Positions 1 to 10,524 of a stretch of DNA of 64,000 bases are shown here, one piece after another. Location of the stretch: positions 1-64,000 of the forward strand of contig CAJQUW010014720.1 in the NCBI GenBank assembly GCA_907163375.1. Direction: 5' to 3'. This DNA is from Prostheceraeus crozeri (lineage: Eukaryota; Platyhelminthes; Polycladida; Euryleptidae). The notes under the pieces were generated by a model. That model was given only the letters and a program-made list of their open reading frames with translations. It had not been told where the DNA came from and did no database searches. Position 1 is the first letter of the stretch. Each line of letters opens with the position of its first letter. A program made the position numbers and the translations under genes.

Positions 1-42
1 TGGCTGGTGATGACGCCTGACCGTTCATGTAGATGGTAGATG

Positions 43-51
43 TATATAAGG
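43..51 (+). promoter_or_regulatory. TATA box at head of polymerase region
   Basis: TATATAAGG reads rightward at the left window edge, ahead of the polymerase remnant. The same box occurs ahead of other genes of this element on the opposite strand (12810-12818 and 14068-14076). Confidence 0.5.
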
Positions 52-220
52 CTTGCTAATTTCAATCCTCATCCATAATCAGGGTTGGTCTGGACCAAGT
101 GTGGAAAAGTGTTCACTCTCATAGGCAATTTGCAACGACATGAAAACATTTTTGTAAGTTAGGGGAAAAACGTGATCAATGTAGCAAGATGTCCATATAA
201 GACGAATAGGATGGATAATC

Positions 221-3200
221 TTGAAGAGACATAAACGTGTATGCAATAATAAACCGAATGATAGCGAAACAGAGTCAAATTCAAATAATCAGAATAGATC
301 TACTTCTAAGGCCAACCAACCATCCGCCTCAACTAACATACAACCCTTATGCAATATCTGCTCTCGATGTGGCAAAACGTATAAATCTATAAGTAGATTT
401 CGACAGCAAATGAATGTACATAACACAAATAGTGAGATGAATATGGCATAATAACTATGGAACTGTTTAGTCTCAGTGAAAGCGCACTCAATGGCCATGC
501 ACGTGTGTAAGATATCACGCCAACAACACCTTACTGTGACATAACATCATTCTTAGAAAGCATGCATTCCATTTAGGGAATTTAGGTTGTCGGACTTACT
601 AAGGAGTATCAATTGCGCGGTCGTCTGATTGCAACAAATTCGTTATTTCCGTTCTAATCCCAAGAAGAAGAAACTTTTCTCGCACACTCTACCCTCTTCA
701 TCCTCAGACACTACATTTATGACTATGAGATGCTTGGTTTATCCAAGGATCATCTAAATAGTCTAATAAATCATATTGAAGCCTTCACAAAAAAGGGTAG
801 CAATTGGATTATAGATGATTGTACAAAATATAGAGTTCAATGTAATAACAAGTCCAATACAGTCAGGCGGTGGACAATCATATTCCTCTACCAACGAAGT
901 TAAAAAAACTCTAAAGCTGTCATTAATGTTAATTCAAATGCAAATGATTGCTTCCGATATTGCAGTTTTATCAATATTGCATTATAATGAAGTACCAATT
1001 ATTCAAGGAATGAAGTAAAATCATATAGTGAGTGGACATCTGAGCAAAATATGGAAGGCATTTCCACACCAGTATCAATCAAAGATATAACCAAAATTTG
1101 AGAAAAATAATGATATTAAAATTAACATTCACTTTTATGATAATGGACTCAAAGTGTTCGTTACAATAGTAACTTTACTGGTAGGCAAACGGTTAATATT
1201 TTGCTAATTCTAAACAATGAGCAGCACACTATTGTGGAATTCCAAAGATGTCAAGATTGTATAGGGAGAACTTTAAAAAGACATAAATACTTCTGCGAAA
1301 GATGCACACCAGTCCATTCACATATAAGACAACACTAGAACGACATTTCAGTTTTGCATTCGAGGGGAAAAGCACAAATAAAAAAATGCCGACAGATCTA
1401 AAAGTACTAACAAGTAGCATGGAATATCAACTAAGTCCTCCTTATAGTAATTTAAGATGCAGATATAGAGTGCTAACATTGATAATAAAATACATAAACC
1501 TGCGCTATTGGAGCGTATCATGTCTGGCATAATGCCCTCTGTCAATCAAAATTTGAAAACAAGTATTACCTTCTTTGAGGGAGTAGAAAATTGCATTATT
1601 AGTTTCCAGTTTGCACCACTTAGAAACTGTAGCCCAAGACTTATATGACAAACCAATGTGCAACAACTAGGCAGCCAATGTCACTGTCATGCGGATGATG
1701 AAAAAAAGCACGCCACGAGAATGCATAATTGTGTGCACAAATGTAAATCAAAAAAAAATTCAACAGCGATGAAGTACATAAAAGTTCGTGATCATGATCA
1801 TATCACCGGACGATATAGGCAAACATATGTAGGAAATGCAATCATCCGGTTTAAGACTTAACAGACGGGAGCTCCCATATTTTTCCACAATTTTAAAAAT
1901 TATGATAGCCACATCGTTTGCATATAAAGCGATTGGAAGAATGAAGTCTTGGAAATTAGATGTTGTAGCAGCAACTGCTGAAAATATATAACTTTATCCG
2001 CCAGTGTCCCTGTAAATGAATACAAAAGGGAAGACAGTATACTTTAAACTAAAATTCTTAGACTCAATCCATTTCTAAGTGCATCCTTGAGTGAATTAGC
2101 CAAGGGCTTGCAAACGTATGAGCATGTAGAGACATTAAGGGTAGAATTTCCACAATTAAGTGATAATGTTTTATATCAGAAGGGAGTGTTTCCATATGCA
2201 ATACTTCAAAAACTTAAACACGTTGACGGAAGACTGTCTACCACCACAATTTGAATTCTATAATGATCTTACTCGTGAGCACTGTTCCGATAGTGAATAT
2301 GAACACGCTAACAAGGCGGGATTGAATTTAATTGTAGCACACATTTGGTGATTACATGCTGGCATATCTGAAGTTAGATGTTTTTATTGTTGGCAGACAT
2401 ATTTGAAGTGTTTAGAGCATAGAGTCAACGTGAGGATGAAGTCGACCCTGTACATTTTGTCATTCTCCCACATCTTAGCTTTTCCTCAGTCACTAAATTT
2501 CTCTTCCAATGATCCCCCACACTACATCCAAGATGAAAATATGTACAATCTATTTGAACGAGGAATTAGAGGGGGTATGACTTTCACCAACATTCACCGA
2601 GCGCGTGCACGCAATGAAGAATTAGGGAAATAAATAATATACATGAAAGTCGACATTTGACCTACTTAGATGTTAATTGCCTTTACGGTTCTTCACTCAG
2701 TAGGAATCTACCCCACTCAAATTTCAAATGGTTGAATGAAAGTTAATTAGATAATTTTTAAATGAAGAAAATGTTCAACATATAGATGATGATGGTGAAA
2801 TCGGCTACATTTTTGATTTAGATTTAGAGTATCCTGCAGCCATTCATGATGACACTGCCGATTTCCCATTAGCTCCAGAAATGCAGATGATTGAAAAGAG
2901 AATGTTTTCACACTATATGAAAAATCTATATGAAAATAGTAAGACCAAATACACATTTTTCTTCTATCAAGAAACTTCTGCTCCATCAATTTGATAGGGA
3001 AAATTATGTAGTCCACTATTCAATTTTAAAATTTTACTTGAGCATGGCATGAGAATCAAGAAGATTCATAGTGGCATAAAATTCACACAAAAGCCTTGGT
3101 TAAAAACATACATTGATATGAACTCTCAAAAGAGGGCTCAATCAAACACTGACTTCGAAAAGTCATTCTACAAATTGAAAAATAATTCTTTATATGGTAA

Positions 3201-4006
3201 AACAATGGAAAATGTAGGGAGAAGGAAAAAATTTAAACTAGTCAACAATGAGAAACAACTACTGAAATTGTCAAATCATCCTCTCTATGTTCAACACAAA
3301 AATATTTGATGAAGATCTGGTTGGTATGTAAATGTACAAACCTTCAATAGTTTTAAATAAATTAATATATGTTGGTCAAGCAGTACTTGACTATAGTAAG
3401 TTGGAAATGTATCAATTATATTACAATGATCTAAAAGGATGTCCACTGATAAATAGAACGCGACTTTGTGGAGGTGATACCGATAGTTTCTTCCTATGTT
3501 TATACACATCACCATCTGTCCGTCTGGAAGATATACTTCTATACTTCGGTGAAAAGTTTGACTCTTCAAACTATGACAGTCATCACCGACTATACTCAAC
3601 TACAAACAAAGCTAGATTAGGTTGTTTTAAGGATGAGTGTGCTGTAAAGTTGCTTGAGGAAATGATCCTACTAAAACCGAAAATGTATTCCATGAAATAT
3701 CTAGACTCTACGAATCATAGCATCAAACGTGCAAAAGGAATTCAGAGAGCAGCAGTTAAAAAATTGAAACATGATGACTATAGGAGTGTCTATTATAGTG
3801 AGAATGATACAACTGAAGATATGACAATTATAAATTCAAAAAATCACATAGTTAGCACAAAATCATTTAGGAAGCGAGGTCTTTCACTTTGGGAGGATAA
3901 GCGCTGTTGGCTGGATAAAAATTTATCATTACCACATGGACACTATAGCCTAGGTCTTCCCCACCGTCGAAGAGAAGGAGATGCCTTCCTGTCACAGGTG
4001 ATGTAG
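221..4006 (+). pseudogene. Polinton protein-primed DNA polymerase B, remnant
   Basis: Decayed family B DNA polymerase of the protein-primed Polinton type. A C2H2-like finger (CSRCGKTYKS) near 355 matches the zinc-finger head of the open copy at 33452-37282. Further along are pieces recognisable as VRDHDHITG (near 1785), the KNNSLYGKTMENVG motif (near 3180), the polymerase catalytic motif GGDTDSFFL (near 3470) and the PKMYSMK motif (near 3680). Gene order and direction agree with Polinton 2. The copy is broken many times over and cannot encode an enzyme as it stands. Confidence 0.85.
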
Positions 4007-4290
4007 AATAAGTCTAAATAAAAACAATATAATATTCCACTTGTAATAGATCTTGCGATTGCTGCATCTTCCGACATGTAGCAACACTTACTAATACATA
4101 AGTAGTCTTACTAAAATTGAAATTTCTACATCTTTCCGATATGTAGAAATGATTACTAATAAATAGGTAGTCCTAATGTGAATGAATATGTGAAGAATTT
4201 GTACTCAACATCATTCCGATATGTTGAGCTAATAAAATAACAAACTTTAGGCAAACATTAAACTTAAATTTGAAACATAGCTTTCGGAAC

Positions 4291-4850
4291 ATGCCTCATT
4301 ACATTAGAACATGGAAACTTAGTGACGTTCAAAACGTTCACATAACAAATTCTAAAAGAATAGCATTTCGTCATTCAATAGCAAATAGTGATCGAAAACA
4401 TCGTGGCGTTTGCATTAGTATTGACTCTTGCCTTCACTGAAAGACTTTGCGGATCTCATTGACAACCATAAGACTCGGATCAAGATTCCTCTCGATGACA
4501 AGATATGGATAAAGTGTGATTCATCAGTCAAACTATACGTCTGTTCACCAAAACGTGAAGATGTTGAATATCGATTTTTTCGTTTCAGTGACGTCACATG
4601 GGAAACCTTTACAAGGGAGATACTACCACAGATAACGTCATTCATTAAAGATGGAGGACATCAAACGGTTGGAAGTTGTAAATCGGATGTTAACTACAAA
4701 AGCAAAGTCAAAACTCAATCTACAAGAGATCGAGAGGAATATACCCAACCGAAAACAATGGTTACTGATAAAACGCAAATTGAAGCCGACAACGAGCTTA
4801 CATCTTGGAAGACCCTCAATGTTAACATGGAGGATTCAGAGGAAGGATAG
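4291..4850 (+). pseudogene. Short Polinton accessory ORF with W-K-L and I-W signatures
   Basis: Region after the polymerase whose peptides (TWKLSDV near the start, then KIWIKCDSSVKLYVC and DVTWETFTREILPQI) resemble the small protein at 37874-38206 in Polinton 2 (SWKLDSL, RIWLRVNNRRIQLYH, GSWEKYKRK). The shared order of W-K-L, I-W and a final W-E-x-F/Y motif at the same place in both elements argues for a conserved accessory gene. The end faintly recalls the PC4/p15 coactivator pattern, but this is only a guess. It looks broken and overlaps the start of the next ORF. Confidence 0.45.
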
Positions 4851-5220
4851 ATCTCTCACTATCCTATTCTTTCCAAATGGAACAATCCAATGTATTGGAA
4901 GGGTCATGGAGGGTGATCTCTCATATCTACACTTAACTTTGGAACATTTACTTGGTGATTCATTATCTGATTGGAAAGTGAAGACAATGACCGTGTTATG
5001 TGAATTACACTATCACTATGATTTCCGTAAAGTTACATCATCACATAATCTAACTTATGAAGTGGAGTTATTTCCAGCAGCTCAATTGACTAACTGGCAT
5101 CCATATCATGTTCATGTGTTCCATAATGGAAAGATTGTGATAACCGGCATTAAAGACATAAGTGATGTGCCTCCCATCATATGTGATTTGAAAAAATGTT
5201 TCATGAAAACCAAATTGTAG
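4651..5220 (+). CDS. TATA-binding-protein-like protein (two-repeat TBP fold), Polinton-encoded
   Basis: A 189-residue open frame with an ATG start, about the size of a bare TBP core. It reads as two TBP-like halves. Half 1 spans roughly residues 8-103, with NLQEIERNIPN near 23-33, TWRIQRKD near 59-66 and FFPNGTIQCIG at 73-83. Half 2 spans roughly 108-186, with YEVELFP at 136-142 and VFHNGKIVITGIK at 156-168. These match the TBP signatures Y-x-P-E-x-F-P and I-F-x-S-G-K-x-V-x-T-G-A-K. By eye, three of the four DNA-intercalating phenylalanines of TBP have counterparts (F73 or F74, F141, F157), while the first is replaced near P55. Presumed role: nuclear binding to TATA-like promoters. It sits between the polymerase and the convergent capsid block, and no copy was found in Polinton 2. 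Assignment is from motif alignment by eye. Confidence 0.65.
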   Translation: MEDIKRLEVVNRMLTTKAKSKLNLQEIERNIPNRKQWLLIKRKLKPTTSLHLGRPSMLTWRIQRKDRSLTILFFPNGTIQCIGRVMEGDLSYLHLTLEHLLGDSLSDWKVKTMTVLCELHYHYDFRKVTSSHNLTYEVELFPAAQLTNWHPYHVHVFHNGKIVITGIKDISDVPPIICDLKKCFMKTKL

Positions 5221-5221
5221 A

Positions 5222-5312
5222 TTTTGTATATATGTGGATAGATAATGAAATGTGAACATGTTTTTTGTATATATGTGAATAGATAATGAAATATGAGCAT
5301 GTTTTTTGTTTT
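5222..5312. repeat. Direct duplication between convergent Polinton genes
   Basis: A unit of about 48 bp containing TTTTGTATATATGTG and ATAGATAATGAAAT occurs twice in a row between the 3' ends of the TBP-like gene and the protease gene. It lies where rightward and leftward transcription meet. A 3'-processing role is possible but not shown. Confidence 0.6.
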
Positions 5313-5370
5313 CCTTATAAACCCTTGTTTTGGAAAAAAAGAGAGCAAGTTAATGATACAACATAAAACT

Positions 5371-5835
5371 TTATTTCAAAACTGTTTCAACATATTTAGT
5401 AAGAATTACATCATTTTTATCACAGTTTTTTGAAAATAGTTCTAAAGCACTTTTACAGTTATTTTTCAATGGTCTCTCGTTGACAAAATAGAGTACATAG
5501 CCACCGCACATTAGAGATGTATTACTTTGAAGTGGGAACGATGTCACTTTCCTAACAGTCCAGGAAAACCTGTTCATCCATAATGCGATATCATGTAAAC
5601 GAGGTTGATTAAGAGAGTCAAAATATTCGGCAACTTTATAACGATTGATGTATACAGCAATCCAATGTTTTCCGGGAAGATTGTTGGTATCCGTATTGAT
5701 GATAAGTGAACAAGGATAGAAAGGAATTGAATCAGGTAAATTATCTCTAGAAAAGACATTGAGAAATATTGTCTTGGAGTAGGGATGAGCTTTCCTCATT
5801 TTCCTCAAGATTTCTTTGTTGCTTAAGTTACTCAT
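5371..5835 (-). CDS. Adenain-like cysteine protease (Polinton PRO)
   Basis: A 154-residue maturation protease of the adenovirus C5 family, which in Polintons is thought to process capsid proteins. The catalytic set is visible in order: H57 in GKHWIAVY, D73 in YFDS, Q103 in FPLQS and C110 in CGGYVLYF. Length is a little short of adenain (about 200) but normal for Polinton versions. Its ATG overlaps the stop codon of the major capsid gene by ATGA. Its own TAA stop lies inside an AATAAA sequence, a compact 3' end. The frame looks whole. Confidence 0.88.
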   Translation of the reverse strand: MSNLSNKEILRKMRKAHPYSKTIFLNVFSRDNLPDSIPFYPCSLIINTDTNNLPGKHWIAVYINRYKVAEYFDSLNQPRLHDIALWMNRFSWTVRKVTSFPLQSNTSLMCGGYVLYFVNERPLKNNCKSALELFSKNCDKNDVILTKYVETVLK

Positions 5836-7013
5836 CTCTGATAGCTGACAGTCACGTCTCTCATTCTTGTTATCTCAACTTTGCTATCATAGATAGCATA
5901 AATGAGACAAGTAATTGTTTTCTTCAAAGGTGACTCAAATGATACCTCCAGTCGTAGATTTCCAGGCTTTGTAACTCCTACGCTTTCACCACCTAGATCT
6001 GCATCTGCTGTGAGGTTGTACATAATGAAGAAGTAGCCATTCTTGTACATATCCATTGTAATTCCATTTGAATCGTCTGTATTAAACATGTTGAGGGCGG
6101 TGAAAATAGAACCATATTCACGTGCGAATTTGCCATCTTTGAAATTAGGCTCATATGCTTTGCAAGATACAAATTTCCCATCCTGATAGAGTGCTAGTTT
6201 GCTAACATTAAAGTGTTGGAAATTGAATGGATTCTTTTCAAAAGCACCAATGAATGCCTCATTTTCCACAAATGTGATATACACCGCCTTTGGCATTGCA
6301 GTGGGAAAAAGATTTGGGTAGGCATGTGAGGATGATCCCGCACCAATTGTGAAGTTTGTCAACACACTGTGATTAACTGGATATATTGCATTGTTTTTCC
6401 TCAATCCTGTCGCATGCTCGTTGATGACTGACGGGTTCATTGTTACTCGCCTTACATTGAGCACGGCATTACTTATGTTAACTTGATAGTTTGTAGCTCC
6501 AAAAGCCATTAACGCGAACTCAGGATTTGCACGAATAAATTTTATTTGCATTTTAACCTGTGATAGCAGATATCTAGATTGACGAAGGAAATCAAGATAG
6601 ACGGGTCCTTTCAAGTATAATTCCTTTGAATCCGCTGTTAAATCCATTCGTCTTTTCAACCCTGCATTTGAGACATCATCAAATTTCCCTTGCTGATCAT
6701 CATACCACCCAGAAACTTGCAAGTGTGACTGTTTAGCTTGCTTTTGAAATTGAGTCATTGTATGTATATATGCTCCATATGGATATGCTCGATCCCCTCC
6801 TTCAATCTGTTTGTCATTCAATATTAGATACACATCTGAGAACAGACTGGCAATAGGAAGATTTGCTAATCCCACTTTATCCTTGGATGAATCGATATTT
6901 GTACCATCAGTCTTCTTAATTTGTATACACAACTCTAAATCAATGGATTGACAGTCAATATAATCTTGAGGATTGGCAGGTATATCAAACTGAAATAGGC
7001 TGCTGGTTACCAT
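5832..7013 (-). CDS. Major capsid protein, double jelly-roll (F54H12.2-like)
   Basis: A 393-residue frame of the Polinton major capsid family, annotated in many invertebrate genomes as F54H12.2-like. It shows the family segments LANLPIASLFSDVYLILND, a conserved GGDRAYPYGAYIHT stretch, GPVYLDFLRQSRYLL and NPSVINEHATGLRKNNAIYP. A diverged relative is at 38134-38739 in Polinton 2, which shares the order of these blocks. Such proteins form the trimeric capsomers of an icosahedral virion. The start chosen is the first ATG of the frame; related proteins often have a longer amino-terminal segment, so the true start is uncertain. Confidence 0.85.
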   Translation of the reverse strand: MVTSSLFQFDIPANPQDYIDCQSIDLELCIQIKKTDGTNIDSSKDKVGLANLPIASLFSDVYLILNDKQIEGGDRAYPYGAYIHTMTQFQKQAKQSHLQVSGWYDDQQGKFDDVSNAGLKRRMDLTADSKELYLKGPVYLDFLRQSRYLLSQVKMQIKFIRANPEFALMAFGATNYQVNISNAVLNVRRVTMNPSVINEHATGLRKNNAIYPVNHSVLTNFTIGAGSSSHAYPNLFPTAMPKAVYITFVENEAFIGAFEKNPFNFQHFNVSKLALYQDGKFVSCKAYEPNFKDGKFAREYGSIFTALNMFNTDDSNGITMDMYKNGYFFIMYNLTADADLGGESVGVTKPGNLRLEVSFESPLKKTITCLIYAIYDSKVEITRMRDVTVSYQR

Positions 7014-7126
7014 CGATATTTGTTGTGGGGACTATGTCTACAATTGTTGAGGAGATGATGTCTGTCTGATGAGGGGGAGAATCGAAGAAACACAAAGCCG
7101 AATTGATACTCTGCATCGTATTAGCT

Positions 7127-7609
7127 CTACAAATATGTTGTCTTCCTTCGTTTTGACTTGTTTCTAGTAGCTGTGGAATTTCGTTTGCGCTTTCTTGTTT
7201 TCACTCGACGTCTAGATTTAGAACGTGCTGCTCTAGTCGGCTTTTTACTTTTCCTGCGTCTTTGCTTAGTAACTCGGCCTGATCCAACTTGTCTTGACTT
7301 CCTACGTTTCTTCCGAACTGTACGTCTCGTCTTTGTTAAATCATCTAATGCGTCTATGGCAGATTGCTGCGCGCGCATTTTCATAGATTCACCGATATCC
7401 TCACCTTGAAGCGCATCAGCTGCAACATTTGCACCAAAATCTAAAGCCCTGCTTCCAACACGCTTCATGATTGGTACGCCATACTTTTTGAGTGTTGGAA
7501 GAACCATACGTCTTAGTGCACCAAATATGCCTCCTCCAACTTGTCGTCTACCTCCAACAAACACGGGATAACCGCTCTGATATGATGGTCTACTGTAAAT
7601 GCCTGTCAT
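7127..7609 (-). CDS. Small basic virion protein, adenovirus core-protein-like
   Basis: A 160-residue protein. The first half is glycine-rich with a hydrophobic stretch (GGGIFGALRRMVLPTLKKYG near 26-45, then an alanine-rich helix). The second half, from about residue 90, is almost all arginine, lysine, serine and threonine. This two-part layout is typical of a small Polinton ORF placed next to the capsid genes and resembles adenovirus core or pX-type DNA-condensing proteins. Presumed role is to package DNA in the particle; this is inference from composition and position. Confidence 0.6.
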   Translation of the reverse strand: MTGIYSRPSYQSGYPVFVGGRRQVGGGIFGALRRMVLPTLKKYGVPIMKRVGSRALDFGANVAADALQGEDIGESMKMRAQQSAIDALDDLTKTRRTVRKKRRKSRQVGSGRVTKQRRRKSKKPTRAARSKSRRRVKTRKRKRNSTATRNKSKRRKTTYL

Positions 7610-7652
7610 TATGACTATTGAATAACTATGGAAGTCACAATAGCGTAAAGCC

Positions 7653-9257
7653 TTATTCTCGTGACCTAATATGTAGGGTCAAAACAGTAACACCACCACA
7701 GAACGGTACTACTTCTCCTGCGTCATCATGAATTGATATGTCAATTCTATTGATGAAATTTCGGCTGATTGGTAGATACATTGTATTAAAAAATTCTCGA
7801 TTGATTAGTTGCTTCCTTACGGATGAGAGAGGAAATGTGCGCAGAAGTGGGGCCTCAATGTCGCCAACCCTTGTATATTCAATAATGTTACAATAGACGT
7901 ATAAGTTACTTATATCACGCTCTAGTGATGGGGTTGTATCGCCTATTGATGTACCTTCATAAATAGTTGATTTTGAGAATCCCAATGTGGTCGTTAACAC
8001 GCTATCCAGCTTGATAAGAGAGTTCTTCCCTACCTTTAGAATCATGCGTTTCTTATGTGGGTCATAAGAAAAGTGATATTCATCTGCATCAAGGTAATCT
8101 ACACCAAACTCATTTAACTTTGTACACAATTCAGATGGCGTTTTCAAGCTTTCAATGTTCAAATTAACTCTTTTTACAAGTTCACTGGAAGTAGACAATT
8201 CATCACCCGATATGTCTTCGCTGTATACGTGGATATCCCATGAAGCATTTGTTGATGCTTTGAGTTTAGAAGAGGACAATTGAACCTTGAATGTATCATT
8301 TAATTCTGTCAACCAAGGTGCGCTTTCAAGGCGCTTAAACATCCCAATCATTTCAGATCCAAATTCAATAACAGCGGACTCAGACTTTTCCAATGGTGTC
8401 TTTTTAGTAAAAACAATAAATTCTACCTCCTTTTCAACAGTAAATAAAGTTACTTTCTCTTTCTTATATTCACAAGTCATTAACGTTTCTGGCACTGATC
8501 CTTGAAACTTTCTTGCAAAGTCTTCAACACTTCTAATGACCTCAAATTTATTTTTTACTCGGATGCTCCTCTTTTGTAATGCATACAATGGCACAATTCT
8601 ACATTGAAAATCAGTGACTTTCCTCTCCGAATTCCACCCACGTCCATTGTACCAATACCTTGATGAGAAAGTTGTTCTGGAATACCCAAAAGTATGACTC
8701 AAATCCTTACCTAATACAAGAAGAACATGCTTCCCTTCCTTCATCAATTTTGTTGACCCCTTTATGACTGGTTTGTAGAATTTATTCAAAGTCAGCTTGA
8801 AGAGATCATTTATTCGTTCAAACATTCTACCGATTTCCTTTTCTGTATCTTGCAAGCTCATTGTGGGAACCTTAGAATCAAAAGTTGACGTTGCAAATGC
8901 CTTTTGAATTTTAATCATGTTTTGAACAGATGGTAAAGATGTTGAAAAAGGATGTAAAGTTAGATGATGAAAAGCCCATGTACCATGTAGACTATTTTGA
9001 AATATGCGAAAGCAATCATCCTTCTCTCGCACTTCTTTATGTAATTCAAAATAGTTGTTCTTTAGCAAACTGATATCGTTGTAATAAGTAATTTCAGTTA
9101 GAGCAACTTCATGGGGTCCATGCAGAGTAATTGGATTAGCGAATTCAAAAGAGTATAGAGATGGTTTGTTACTTGGGAATATCTTGGGGTTGCTATTGCT
9201 TGGAAGAATGATATTGAAGTTAGTAGACATGTTAAAGTCATATATTGAAGAAGTCAC
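7653..9257 (-). CDS. Minor capsid (penton-type) protein
   Basis: A 534-residue frame typical of the Polinton minor capsid protein. The amino end has the pattern of family members (SNSNPKIFPSNKPSLYSFEF, then LTEITYYN). The carboxy end carries the hallmark blocks LYVYCNIIEYTRVGD, APLLRTFPL, MYLPISRNFINRIDISIHDD and VTVLTLHIR, which form the single jelly-roll expected at capsid vertices. It lies between the integrase and the basic virion protein. The frame looks whole. An alternative start is the second ATG ten codons in. Confidence 0.8.
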   Translation of the reverse strand: MTSSIYDFNMSTNFNIILPSNSNPKIFPSNKPSLYSFEFANPITLHGPHEVALTEITYYNDISLLKNNYFELHKEVREKDDCFRIFQNSLHGTWAFHHLTLHPFSTSLPSVQNMIKIQKAFATSTFDSKVPTMSLQDTEKEIGRMFERINDLFKLTLNKFYKPVIKGSTKLMKEGKHVLLVLGKDLSHTFGYSRTTFSSRYWYNGRGWNSERKVTDFQCRIVPLYALQKRSIRVKNKFEVIRSVEDFARKFQGSVPETLMTCEYKKEKVTLFTVEKEVEFIVFTKKTPLEKSESAVIEFGSEMIGMFKRLESAPWLTELNDTFKVQLSSSKLKASTNASWDIHVYSEDISGDELSTSSELVKRVNLNIESLKTPSELCTKLNEFGVDYLDADEYHFSYDPHKKRMILKVGKNSLIKLDSVLTTTLGFSKSTIYEGTSIGDTTPSLERDISNLYVYCNIIEYTRVGDIEAPLLRTFPLSSVRKQLINREFFNTMYLPISRNFINRIDISIHDDAGEVVPFCGGVTVLTLHIRSRE

Positions 9258-9270
9258 ATGCTATATTAGC

Positions 9271-10490
9271 TTAAAAGTTACGAGTGTCTCCCATCTCCAC
9301 ATTTTGTAGATCCTGGTGCGTTATCCAGCTATTGAATGAATCAGGATATCCTTTCCATTTAACTAGATATTTCCTTTGATTGCCATGACCTTTCCTCCTA
9401 ATTATTTTATCAATCATATACACCTCTTCACTTCTGTCTACTACTTGCAATTCATAAGAGTAAAATTTTCCTTCAATTGGATTGCCATGGTAATCTATTA
9501 ATTTATACATGGTGGGCCTAAATTTTGTATTTACTTCATCCACAAAAAACTCTTCTTCAGTCCAATTAGGTAGATACCCCTTCTCAAATGTAGACTTGAC
9601 CTTTGAAATCCGAACTCTATCACCAACATTAATTTTCTTTTCATTGGAAATGTTTTTCGCTTTCTTATCATACAATCGAAGCCATACATCCATCGCATTA
9701 TCTGGGGTAACATCAACTGGTTTCATCTTAATGATTCGATGGTAGCTTTCATTGTAATTCTTAACAAATTTCTGCAGCTCACCTACCCAAACATGTGTAT
9801 TTTTTGCAGTGAAATAGCGCCATATTTTTGTCTTCAGTGTGCGATTGAACCTCTCAACCATGGCAGCTTTATAAGCACTTTTGACACTAAACAATTCCAC
9901 ATTATGACTTTTAAGGAGACTTCGAACATGAGAGTTTTCGAATTCCTTCCCTTGATCGGTCTGTATTCTTTGCGGAACACGCCCCTCATCGAAAATGCTC
10001 CGAAAAGCCGCTTCAACTTCTGGTCCTCGTTTAGATTTCAGCGCACGTGCCCAAGCATAGCGAGATAAAATATCTATTACGGTTAAGATGTATTTATAGC
10101 CATCATTGTACTGTGATATCTGTTGCATGTCAGCCAAGTCCGCTTGCCATTGACTATCTATATTGTTAACAACATATTTTCTTGTTGGAAACCGCTTTCT
10201 CGCATTTTTGTGAAGAGTAAGTCGGTTGACTCCTCAACCACTTCTTGACTTTCTCTATTCCCACACCTGCTGCACGAGCTAGAACCTCCGGACGACTGAA
10301 ACTTGCGGGATGATTTAAGTCGTAATAAATCTTTCTGAGTTTCACTGCTGTACTCATCGTCTTTGTTCTGATTTGCACGCGTATTACTCGCACAGCAACT
10401 GCTAACACAATTGATATCAACCTCTATGCCCTCTTCTCCTTTGCCTTCGAGCGCAGATTTCAAACAACAGCAAAATTTTTGTAACGACAT
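9271..10490 (-). pseudogene. Retrovirus-type integrase with C-terminal chromodomain
   Basis: Polinton integrase of the rve superfamily. The core shows the acidic triad in the segments VIDILSRYAWA, IQTDQGKEF and MVERFNRTLK, with about 33 residues between the second and third acids. The carboxy end is a chromodomain (KYLVKWKGYPDSFNSW), which in such integrases guides insertion to marked chromatin. The amino-terminal part of the family (YYDLNHPASFSRPEVLARAA) is recognisable around 10250-10330, after a cysteine-rich stretch near 10400-10490. The gene appears broken. Confidence 0.82.
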
Positions 10491-10524
10491 GATATGAGAG
10501 AGGCAAGGCTTAATTCATATTTGC

